NCBI GenBank assembly: GCA_026387805.1
Contig: JAPLKY010000080.1
Span: 1-9,910, forward strand
DNA length: 9,910 nt
From: Candidatus Krumholzibacteriia bacterium
Lineage (GTDB): Bacteria > Krumholzibacteriota > Krumholzibacteriia > Krumholzibacteriales > Krumholzibacteriaceae
Direction: 5' to 3'
The position numbers and the translations under genes are program-made. The notes beneath the pieces are model-generated. The model searched no databases, was not told where the DNA came from, and saw nothing but the letters and a program-made list of their open reading frames with translations. This document shows, piece after piece, positions 1 to 6,034 of this stretch. Position 1 is the first letter of the stretch. Each line of letters starts with the position of its first letter.

Positions 1-195
1 CGAAGCCCCCGCGCCTGCCTCGCTCACCTGCGCATGCTCGATCTGAAGCGAATCGATCTTCTGGCTGAAATCGGTGGTGTGCCCCTTGAAGTGAATTTCG
101 TCGCCGATCTTGATCCCGTGGGCGGTGATCCCGAGAGCCGCGACGCCGATCTTCGCGAAGTAATCCTGGACGACGCCTATTTCGATCTCTTTCAT
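1..195 (-). CDS. Translation elongation factor-like small protein, EF-Tu domain 2 type beta barrel (3' end cut by window edge)
   Basis: The 65 visible residues begin MKEIEIGVVQDYFAKIGVAA and include the segments KIGDEIHFKGHTTDF and IDSLQIEH. This matches a family of 80-90 residue proteins annotated as translation elongation factor-like. They resemble the second beta-barrel domain of EF-Tu, with the typical 'G.V..YF.KI.VA' start, 'KvGD.I.ikG.TTDF' centre and 'S.QIEH' end. The last 15-20 residues lie outside the window. There is no GTPase domain, so it is not a true elongation factor; the precise role of the family is not known to me. The ATG at 195 follows a GGGAGG Shine-Dalgarno with good spacing. 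A sigma70-like promoter at 252-280 suggests it is transcribed separately from, or in addition to, the ATPase gene ending at 287. Family members are often found beside U32 peptidases, but the neighbour that could show this is outside the window. Confidence 0.8.
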   Translation of the reverse strand, partial: MKEIEIGVVQDYFAKIGVAALGITAHGIKIGDEIHFKGHTTDFSQKIDSLQIEHAQVSEAGAGAS

Positions 196-251
196 ACCGT
201 CCTCCCGGCCCGGAAAGCGTCCCGAAGCTCTATGTGCCGATTGATTTCGCA

Positions 252-280
252 ACTGTAAGAAAGCACACGCGGTTTGACAA
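252..280 (-). promoter_or_regulatory. Putative sigma70 promoter of the elongation factor-like gene
   Basis: On the minus strand, TTGTCA (280-275, 5 of 6 to consensus) is followed after 17 bases by TACAGT (257-252, 4 of 6). It lies in the 91-bp gap between the ATPase stop (287) and the start of the small gene (195), the only AT-richer patch nearby. The predicted start of transcription is near 245, giving a leader of about 50 bases. This is a consensus match only; bacteria outside Proteobacteria may use somewhat different boxes. Confidence 0.5.
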
Positions 281-286
281 GAGAAT

Positions 287-2392
287 TCAAGCCCGGGAGG
301 GGAGCTCGATGAGACGCCCTCCCGCTTCGCGATAGCGGGGATCGCAGGTGAATATGACGACCTGGTGCCTCGCCGAGAATTCGCGCACGAGGTCGAGAGC
401 CCGCTCGCGCCGCGCGGGGTCGAAGTGGACAAAGGGGTCGTCGAGAAAGATCGGCTGCGGCTCGCCGCGGCTCATGAGCTCGACGAGGGCGAGCCGGAGG
501 GCGAGGTGAATCTGGTCGCGCGTGCCCTGGCTGACCGAGTCGGGCTCTATGCGCTCCGGCGCCGATGAGGCGCCGCCGGACGAATCCCCGTCCCCCCGGG
601 CGGGAACGGTCTCGACTCGAAGGGTGAGGGGATCGATGAACAGCGTCTCGTAGCGGCCGCCGGTGATCCGCGACACGTACGCCGCCGCGAGCGGAGGAAG
701 CCGCTCGGCGAGAAAGCCGGCGATCTCCCGCCGCGCCTCGGCAAGCGTCTCGAGAATCGCCTCCAGGACGCGCTCCCTCCTCCCGGCGCGTTCCAGCCCC
801 TCCTTGGCGCACGCGAGACGCTCGGCGATATCGATCTCGTCCAAGCGTTCGAGGGCGGCGAGCCCGCGATCGGCGAGAGCGCGGGCCGCCGCGAGACGCT
901 TTCCCTCCTCCTCCCGCGCGCCGATGTCGCGATCGAGTCGCAGCATCCCGTCCCCGTCGGTTTTGAACGCTTCGATCTTCGCGCGCGATTCCTCGAGCGC
1001 GCGCAGCTCGAGAGCGGCGTCGCCGTACGCGCGGTCGAGAGCTCCGAGACACTCGAGCGGATCGACGCCGCGTCCACCGACGGCCTCCTCGATCCTCGAT
1101 TCGACGTCGCGCGTGCGCTCCCTCCACGCGGCGCATTCCGCGAGAAGCGCCTTCGACTCATCGAGAGAGCGGCCCCCCAGCAGCACGGCCCGTTTCTTCG
1201 CGAGCCGATCGAGCTCGCCCTCGAGGCCCGCTGGAGCGCCGGCCTTCCCGCGGCCCGGTCTGCGCGCCAAATGCCATGCGATGAGCCCGGCGCCGGCGAC
1301 GAGGAACAGGGCCATGAGCGGCTTGCCGATCACGATGCCGACCGCGCCCGTGAGGATAAGGGCCGAGGCGAGAAGCAGCCGCCAGGGTAAAGCGTTCTTT
1401 CTCTCCCGCGATCCGGCCGCGGCGCGCTCCTTTTCGAGAGACGATTCCCGTTCGAGATCGACTCTCGTTTCATCGAGAAACGCCGGCGTTCCCCGCGCGA
1501 GCTCGTCGGGAAAGCGCGATCCTTCCGCGGCGAGATCCTGCTTCTTCGCCGACAGCTCCGCGACGCGGTCTTTTCGCTTTCTCAGCCCGTCCGCTTTCTC
1601 GCGCGCCGCTTTTTCATTCTTCCCGAGGTCCCGATACGCGGATGATTTCTCCTTCTTCCTGCGCAGGAGGTCGAGATCGGCATCGAGAAGCCGCGCTTTC
1701 GAATCGATGTCCGAGATCGTCTTGAGGAATCCTGCTCGGGCGTTCGAGAGGGCCGAGGCTCTCGCCGCGTCGCTCTCGAGCCGTTCGACCTCGTCCATGA
1801 AACGTTTCAGGGAACCGCGGTTCGCCTCGTTGACCGGCCGGTCCCTCCCCTTGAGCAGCTCTTTCTTCTTGTCCTCGACGGTCTTCTGAACGCCGGCCGG
1901 CGTGGCGCTACCCCACCCTCCCCCGAGGATCTCCTCGATTGCCTCGCCCACGCCCGAGGCGCCGTCGCAGATCTTGGCAAGCTCCTCATGGCGCACGCCG
2001 CATACGCGAAGGAAGAGATTTTCGTCGGAGAGGGGAAGATGACCTCCGAGGAACTCCTCGACGGCCTTCCCCTTCGCGAACGGCTTGGTTTCCCCGGCGC
2101 GGGTAATCGTCTGCTCCCTCGAGGCGAAATCGCGGACGAGGAGGTACGAAACCTGCCCGAGCCGGAACTCGATCTCGATCCTGAAGCGTTCGGCGCTCCC
2201 CCATCGCGCGAGGGCGAGGATTTCACCCTTCTGCGATGCCGCGCTCGAGTAGAAACCGGCCGCAATGCCGCGAAACAGGCTCGACTTGCCTCCTTCGTTC
2301 GGGGAGAGAACGACGTTGAGGCCGGGCGCGAACTCGACCGAAGCCTTCTTGAAGGCAAGGAAATTCTCGAGAGCGACACGCTCGACCCACAC
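287..2392 (-). CDS. SbcC/RecF/YhaN-like AAA ATPase with coiled coil and membrane hairpin
   Basis: A 701-residue ATPase of the SMC/Rad50 type, probably the partner of the nuclease upstream in a DNA-processing complex. The N-terminus has the fold 'L.NF.aF....' and the P-loop SPNEGGKSS at residues 30-38, then a lobe to about 165. Charged, coiled-coil-like stretches fill about 170-330 and 385-560. Between them lies a strongly hydrophobic pair of segments (about 336-375), read as two membrane helices. The C-terminal head has the ABC signature DSVSQGTRDQ (618-627), with the LALRLAL motif after it, and Walker B IFLDDPFVHFD (648-658). The arms are far shorter than in SbcC (over 1000 residues). Bacillus YhaN is the closest named relative I would propose, by architecture. 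The start is GTG with a GGAGGGAGGG Shine-Dalgarno 8 bases upstream. The preceding gene ends 43 bases away, so cotranscription is likely. Its exact function is inference. Confidence 0.88.
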   Translation of the reverse strand: MWVERVALENFLAFKKASVEFAPGLNVVLSPNEGGKSSLFRGIAAGFYSSAASQKGEILALARWGSAERFRIEIEFRLGQVSYLLVRDFASREQTITRAGETKPFAKGKAVEEFLGGHLPLSDENLFLRVCGVRHEELAKICDGASGVGEAIEEILGGGWGSATPAGVQKTVEDKKKELLKGRDRPVNEANRGSLKRFMDEVERLESDAARASALSNARAGFLKTISDIDSKARLLDADLDLLRRKKEKSSAYRDLGKNEKAAREKADGLRKRKDRVAELSAKKQDLAAEGSRFPDELARGTPAFLDETRVDLERESSLEKERAAAGSRERKNALPWRLLLASALILTGAVGIVIGKPLMALFLVAGAGLIAWHLARRPGRGKAGAPAGLEGELDRLAKKRAVLLGGRSLDESKALLAECAAWRERTRDVESRIEEAVGGRGVDPLECLGALDRAYGDAALELRALEESRAKIEAFKTDGDGMLRLDRDIGAREEEGKRLAAARALADRGLAALERLDEIDIAERLACAKEGLERAGRRERVLEAILETLAEARREIAGFLAERLPPLAAAYVSRITGGRYETLFIDPLTLRVETVPARGDGDSSGGASSAPERIEPDSVSQGTRDQIHLALRLALVELMSRGEPQPIFLDDPFVHFDPARRERALDLVREFSARHQVVIFTCDPRYREAGGRLIELPSRA

Positions 2393-2400
2393 GTACGATT

Positions 2401-2410
2401 CCCTCCCTCC
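2401..2410 (-). promoter_or_regulatory. Strong ribosome binding site that fixes the GTG start of the ATPase
   Basis: On the minus strand this reads GGAGGGAGGG, 8 bases before GTG at 2392-2390. It supports the GTG as the true start, even though no ATG lies nearby, and the predicted N-terminus (MWVERVALENF) matches the usual beginning of SMC-like ATPases. Confidence 0.7.
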
Positions 2411-2443
2411 AGGCCGGCGCTCCCGCGGGCCGTCGTCAGCCGA

Positions 2444-3376
2444 TCAGATCTCTGCCTTTGAACAGCTGGTACCCGATCTGGAGCGCCTCCTCGTAAAGCT
2501 CCTTCGTCTCCCCCTCGGCGCTTTCGATCGATCGCGGTCGGGAGGAACCTCGCGCAGAACCCTCGCGGCGAATTCATCCGTCGTTTGGAGGCCGGTGCAA
2601 TCGATGATGCGCCTTTCGACGCGCCGCTTGCCGATTCGCCTTCGCTCGAACGACGCAGCGCGGCCCGCGAGCGTGACCGAAACGGCGAAGCCCGCTCCCT
2701 GCTGATCCCTCGCGACGATCTCCGGAGAGCCGCTGTAGAGAACCGGCGGCGTCTCTTCCCTCAGGACCTTGAACGAATGCCAGTGCCCGAGAGCGACGTA
2801 ATCGAATCCGGCGGCAATGTCGTCGAGCCGCGCGGGCGCCTCCTTCGCGTCGAGGCCGGCGGAGAATCCCTCGACCGAGCAATGCGCGACGCAGACGTTC
2901 CATCGGCGGCCGGCGACCGGGGTGAGACCTCTGAAAACGCTCTCCGACGGGACATTCGAGGAGAGGGCTCTCCCGTGCACGGCGAGCGAGAGATCCGGGA
3001 AATCGATCACCTCGTTTCCCGGCGTGAAAACGCGGACGTTCCCGTTCGATTCGAATCGTTTCATCTCGCGCTCGAACACCGACCCGGGCACGTAGTGATC
3101 GTGGCCCCCCGGCAGAATGACGACGCGGCACGATGCCGCCGCGTCGCGGAGGCATCCGATGACGTGCGAAACGTCGGCGTCGCTTGCGCCGAACGTCGAA
3201 TCGAAGAGATCCCCCGCGACGAGGAGAAGGTCGTATTTCTCGTCCCGCGCGATGCGGGCGATTTCGGCAAGCGCCTCGCGCAGGGCGAGGCGCTGCTCGC
3301 TCCCCTTCATCCCGAGGAACAGGAACGGAGCGCCGATGTGCACGTCCGACGTATGGAGAAGACGAAGCGTTTCCAT
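2444..3376 (-). CDS. SbcD/Mre11/YhaO-like metallophosphoesterase nuclease (C-terminus frameshifted)
   Basis: Calcineurin-like phosphoesterase of the SbcD/Mre11/YhaO group, expected to cut DNA together with the ATPase encoded just downstream. Motifs in order: HTSDVHIG (metal site D.H), VAGDLFD (GD..D), PGGHDHY (the GNH[DE] motif, but with Gly for Asn), CVAHCS (later His) and LGHWHS (GH.H). The open frame gives 310 residues from 3376. The last 25 or so residues are Arg/Ser-rich and implausible. Going back one base at about 2521-2545 gives a natural end, with AEGETKELYEEALQIG then YQLFKGRDLIG and TGA at 2436. The real product is therefore probably about 313 residues. A GAGGAG Shine-Dalgarno at 3382-3387 lies 2 bases from ATG 3379 and 5 from ATG 3376, so I chose the second. 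It follows the isomerase stop by about 20 bases, which suggests one operon. Confidence 0.85.
   Translation of the reverse strand: METLRLLHTSDVHIGAPFLFLGMKGSEQRLALREALAEIARIARDEKYDLLLVAGDLFDSTFGASDADVSHVIGCLRDAAASCRVVILPGGHDHYVPGSVFEREMKRFESNGNVRVFTPGNEVIDFPDLSLAVHGRALSSNVPSESVFRGLTPVAGRRWNVCVAHCSVEGFSAGLDAKEAPARLDDIAAGFDYVALGHWHSFKVLREETPPVLYSGSPEIVARDQQGAGFAVSVTLAGRAASFERRRIGKRRVERRIIDCTGLQTTDEFAARVLREVPPDRDRSKAPRGRRRSFTRRRSRSGTSCSKAEI
2521..2545 (-). other. Frameshift site in the nuclease gene at a GATCGATC repeat
   Basis: Upstream of this point the nuclease reads sensibly (FAARVLREVPPDRD). Beyond it the same frame turns into an Arg/Ser-rich string, while the -1 frame gives an ordinary C-terminus with the stop at 2436. 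Two tandem GATC units sit at 2526-2533. Adding one more GATC (a 4-base change) or any single base restores the frame, giving DRDRSIESAEGETK. No classical X XXY YYZ slippery heptamer or following pseudoknot is evident. A replication slip or an assembly/sequencing indel is more likely than programmed frameshifting. Confidence 0.75.
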
Positions 3377-3381
3377 CATGA

Positions 3382-3387
3382 CTCCTC
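3382..3387 (-). promoter_or_regulatory. Ribosome binding site deciding between two adjacent ATG codons of the nuclease
   Basis: The minus strand reads GAGGAG-TC-ATG-ATG. The spacing is 2 bases to the first ATG (3379) and 5 to the second (3376); the second is the more usual distance. Confidence 0.55.
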
Positions 3388-3398
3388 GCCGGCGGACA

Positions 3399-4172
3399 TT
3401 ACGTTTTCTCCGAAAGAAGCGCTTCGAGATACAACCTGCCTTCGATCGCTCCGGCGACGTCGACCTCGAAGGTCATGAGCGGCTGAGAGGCGCGGCCGCG
3501 CAGTATCTTCGCGAGCGCGGGGAAATCGAAGATGCCCCGTCCCGGCGGAAGATGATCGTCCGAGGACCCGTCGTTGTCGTGCAGATGGAGCGCGACGACC
3601 CTGTCGCAGAGAACGTCCCACCATCGCCGCACCGGGCGATGGGAGAACGCGTTGATATGCCCTGTATCGAGGCACACCATCGCCGCGCCCGGCGGCAGGA
3701 TGTCGACGAGGCGCGCGAGCGCCTCGGGGCGCTCCTCCCACGCGTTCTCGAGGGCCACGCGCACGCCGAGCCTCCCGGCCTTCTCGAGAATGCCCCCCAT
3801 GCGCTCGCTCCAGTTGCCGAGCCACTCCCGGAGCCCTTCGCGCGAGTAGAAAGGAGAATAGTTCGTATGAACGACCATCGTCGAGCCGCCGAGTCCCGCG
3901 GTCACCTCGCAGCCGCGTTCGATGCACTCGGCGCTGTACCGCGCGATATGGCCGTTGAGACTCGCGACGTCGAGCCCGAGAAAGGGACCGTGGGTGAAGG
4001 TCGAGAGGTGCCGGCTCTCGATGAGCGCGCGCATCCGCGCGACGTCCGCGTCCGGAATACGCATGAGATGCTCGACGTCGGTCATCCGCACTTCGGGATG
4101 AAATCCGGCACGGGCGATCGAATCGAGCTTCTCTTCGAGCTGGTCGAGCAGAACGCTCGCGTGAAAGATCAT
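3399..4172 (-). CDS. Sugar phosphate isomerase/epimerase-like TIM-barrel protein (xylose isomerase-like / AP endonuclease 2 superfamily)
   Basis: A 257-residue protein with the metal-binding pattern of the xylose isomerase-like TIM barrel: THGPF (His61), MVVHTNYS (His102), VALENAW (Glu142), VCLDTGHIN (Asp169, His172), ALHLHDNDG (His198), DDHLPPGRG (206-213) and TFEVDV (Glu236). Length and motif order are normal for the family, which includes endonuclease IV, hydroxypyruvate isomerase and many sugar epimerases. The substrate cannot be told. The neighbouring nuclease/ATPase pair leaves open a DNA-repair role like that of endonuclease IV, but the protein looks more like the sugar-isomerase branch. 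The ATG at 4172 is chosen because MIFHASVLL makes the first beta strand and AAGGTG lies 6 bases before it. The frame stays open far upstream, but without family-like sequence. It is first in the minus-strand unit, with the nuclease about 20 bases downstream. Confidence 0.83.
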   Translation of the reverse strand: MIFHASVLLDQLEEKLDSIARAGFHPEVRMTDVEHLMRIPDADVARMRALIESRHLSTFTHGPFLGLDVASLNGHIARYSAECIERGCEVTAGLGGSTMVVHTNYSPFYSREGLREWLGNWSERMGGILEKAGRLGVRVALENAWEERPEALARLVDILPPGAAMVCLDTGHINAFSHRPVRRWWDVLCDRVVALHLHDNDGSSDDHLPPGRGIFDFPALAKILRGRASQPLMTFEVDVAGAIEGRLYLEALLSEKT

Positions 4173-4181
4173 GTGAATCAC

Positions 4182-4199
4182 CTTGCGCCCGCGCGCAAG
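4182..4199 (-). promoter_or_regulatory. Perfect hairpin overlapping the ribosome binding site of the isomerase gene
   Basis: In the RNA sense of the minus strand, CTTGCGC-GCGG-GCGCAAG forms a 7-bp stem with a 4-base loop. The AAG of the proposed Shine-Dalgarno (AAGGTG) is in the 3' arm, 9 bases before the ATG at 4172. The stem could mask initiation. There is no matching anti-hairpin or known riboswitch that I recognise. Confidence 0.4.
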
Positions 4200-4206
4200 C
4201 TCCCCC

Positions 4207-4235
4207 TTGACCGTCCCGGGCGATATGAGTATCCT
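4207..4235 (+). promoter_or_regulatory. Putative sigma70 promoter of the FTCD-pgi-apbE unit
   Basis: TTGACC (4207-4212, 5 of 6) and TATCCT (4230-4235, 4 of 6) are separated by 17 bases, in the 180-bp divergent spacer. Transcription would start near 4242 and leave a leader of about 110 bases. A small perfect hairpin (GCCGGA-GCA-TCCGGC, 4247-4261) falls at the very start of that leader. I see no convincing promoter pair for the opposite strand in the spacer. Consensus evidence only. Confidence 0.45.
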
Positions 4236-4352
4236 TCGAGGCACGCGCCGGAGCATCCGGCATCTCCGGACCGGGCCGGCGGGCGTCAACGTAACACATA
4301 CGCGGCCGATATTGCAAGAACGAGGCTTCGAACGGGCAAGGCGGTGCATCGA

Positions 4353-6029
4353 ATGAAACTGGTGGAATGCGTTCCCAATTTCAGCGAGGGACGCGACGCG
4401 GGTAAAATCGAACAGATAGCGAACGAGATTCGCGCGACCGACGGGGTGAAGCTCCTGGACGTCGATCCAGGCAAGGATACGAACCGGACCGTCGTGACCT
4501 TCATCGGAACTCCCGAGGCGGCTCTCGAAGCGGCTTTCAAGGCGATCGCGAAAGCCGCGGAGGTCATCGACATGCGGACGCACGCCGGCGCCCACGCGCG
4601 TCTCGGAGCGACCGACGTTTGCCCGTTCGTGCCGGTTTCGGGGGTTACGATGGCCGATTGCGCGGCGCTCGCCCGCGCGCTCGGAGCGCGCGTCGCCGCG
4701 GAGCTCGCCATCCCCGTGTACCTCTACGAGGAGGCGGCGGCGAGCCCCGAACGGCGGAACCTCGCGAACGTCCGCCAGGGCGAGTACGAGGGGCTCGCCG
4801 AGAAGATCAAGGATCCCGCGTGGAAGCCGGACTTCGGCCCCGCGACGTTCAATCCGAAGAGCGGCGCCACGGTCATCGGCGCCCGCGAGTTCCTCATCGC
4901 GTTCAACGTCAACCTCAACACGCGCGACGTCCGGATCGCGCGCGAGATCGCCTTCGATATACGAGAGAAGGGACGCGCGAAGCGCGACGCGTCGGGCGCG
5001 ATCGTGAAAGACGGAAACGGCGAGACGATCTTCGCGCCGGGAAAATTCCAGGCGTGCAAGGCGGTCGGCTGGTACATGGAGAATTTCGGCCGCGCGCAGA
5101 TCTCGATGAATCTCGTCAATTACCGGATCACGCCGCCGCATCTCGTCTTCGACGAATGCGTGAAGCTCGCCGAGAGCCACGGCGCCCGCGTCACGGGGAG
5201 CGAGCTCGTCGGCCTCGTCCCGCTCGAAGCGATGCTGCAGGCGGGCCGCCACTACCTTTCGAAACAGAAGAAGACGACGGGAGTCCCCGAATCGGAGCTC
5301 ATCCACATCGCGGCGCTCTCCATGGGAATGGGCGACCTCTACCCGTTCGAGCCCGCGAAGAAGATCATCGAATACCAGTTCAGAACGGAGGGCCCCCTCG
5401 TCGGGATGAAGGTCGACGCGTTCGCGGACGTTCTCTCGACCGATTCTCCGGCGCCGGGAGGCGGGAGCGTCGCCGCGCTCTGCGGGGCTCTGAGCGGCGC
5501 GCTCTCCTCGATGGTGGCCGCGCTGACGCACGGGAAAAAGGGGTACGAAAGCGCCTTCGACGAAATGGAGAGAGTCGGCGTCAGGGCGCAGGAGCTCAAG
5601 GCCGCGTTTCTCGCGGACGTCGACCGCGACACGGACGCCTTCAACCGGGTCATGGAGGCTATGCGCCTTCCGAAGGGCACCGCGGAGGAGAAGAAATCCC
5701 GCGAGTCCGCGATTCAAACGGCGACGAGAGAGGCTACGCTCGTGCCCCTCGGCGTTCTCGAAGGATCGCTTGAGGCGGCGAAGCTCGCGCGGATCGTCGT
5801 CGAGCACGGGAACAGAAACTCGATCAGCGACGGGGGGGTCGCGGCGCTCGCGGCGCGGACCGCCGCCGAAGGGGCATTCCTCAACGTGATCATCAACCTC
5901 CCCGGCATCGCGGACGAGCGTTTCCGGAGCGAGACGCTCGACGAAGCGAAGCGGCTCCGCGCCGATACCGTCCCTCACACGGAGGAGACGATCCGGCTCG
6001 CGGAACACAAGATCGCCGCGGGAAAGTGA
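4353..6029 (+). CDS. ftcD: Bifunctional glutamate formimidoyltransferase / formimidoyltetrahydrofolate cyclodeaminase
   Basis: A 558-residue cytoplasmic enzyme with the same two-domain layout as mammalian FTCD (about 541 residues). The N-terminal half moves the formimino group of formiminoglutamate to tetrahydrofolate. The C-terminal half releases ammonia to give 5,10-methenyl-tetrahydrofolate. Residues 1-180 contain LVECVPNFSEG, NRTVVTF and GAHARLGATDVCPF; His81 matches the catalytic His82 of the pig enzyme. Residues 180-330 hold the second formiminotransferase subdomain, with KAVGWYMENF and AQISMNLVNY. The cyclodeaminase part starts near 352, with DSPAPGGGSVAAL (364-376) and GNRNSISDGGVAAL (486-499), and the helix ending NVIINLPG. 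The ATG is preceded by AAGGCGGTG and gives the exact family N-terminus. The open frame extends upstream without coding character. It is first in the plus-strand run, with pgi 5 bases after its stop. No hut gene is visible. Confidence 0.95.
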   Translation: MKLVECVPNFSEGRDAGKIEQIANEIRATDGVKLLDVDPGKDTNRTVVTFIGTPEAALEAAFKAIAKAAEVIDMRTHAGAHARLGATDVCPFVPVSGVTMADCAALARALGARVAAELAIPVYLYEEAAASPERRNLANVRQGEYEGLAEKIKDPAWKPDFGPATFNPKSGATVIGAREFLIAFNVNLNTRDVRIAREIAFDIREKGRAKRDASGAIVKDGNGETIFAPGKFQACKAVGWYMENFGRAQISMNLVNYRITPPHLVFDECVKLAESHGARVTGSELVGLVPLEAMLQAGRHYLSKQKKTTGVPESELIHIAALSMGMGDLYPFEPAKKIIEYQFRTEGPLVGMKVDAFADVLSTDSPAPGGGSVAALCGALSGALSSMVAALTHGKKGYESAFDEMERVGVRAQELKAAFLADVDRDTDAFNRVMEAMRLPKGTAEEKKSRESAIQTATREATLVPLGVLEGSLEAAKLARIVVEHGNRNSISDGGVAALAARTAAEGAFLNVIINLPGIADERFRSETLDEAKRLRADTVPHTEETIRLAEHKIAAGK

Positions 6030-6034
6030 CGCTC

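Noticed and set aside
34..258. 74-residue plus-strand frame at the left edge
   Set aside because: The opposite strand encodes the recognisable elongation factor-like protein with Shine-Dalgarno and promoter; this frame has neither.
274..279. TTGACA on the plus strand as a -35 box
   Set aside because: No -10 match 16-18 bases downstream and no plus-strand gene follows; the same bases serve the minus-strand promoter.
663..1889. 408-residue plus-strand frame opposite the ATPase
   Set aside because: Ser/Arg/Ala-dominated composition and no motif; it is a shadow of the well-supported ATPase on the other strand.
2526..2533. Programmed -1 ribosomal frameshifting in the nuclease
   Set aside because: No slippery heptamer (the local sequence reads TCGAAAG) and no obvious downstream stimulatory structure; the alternative stop lies only 8 bases away, so a simple indel explains it better.
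3117..4352. Upstream extension of the FTCD reading frame (970-residue open frame)
   Set aside because: It lies antisense to the nuclease and isomerase genes, is Arg/Pro/Ala-rich with no family pattern, and the FTCD family N-terminus begins exactly at 4353. Long open antisense frames are normal in GC-rich coding DNA.
4173..6008. Upstream extension of the isomerase frame across FTCD (869-residue open frame)
   Set aside because: The extension is antisense to the clear FTCD gene and rich in Arg/Glu/Asp. The barrel starts at 4172 with a Shine-Dalgarno.
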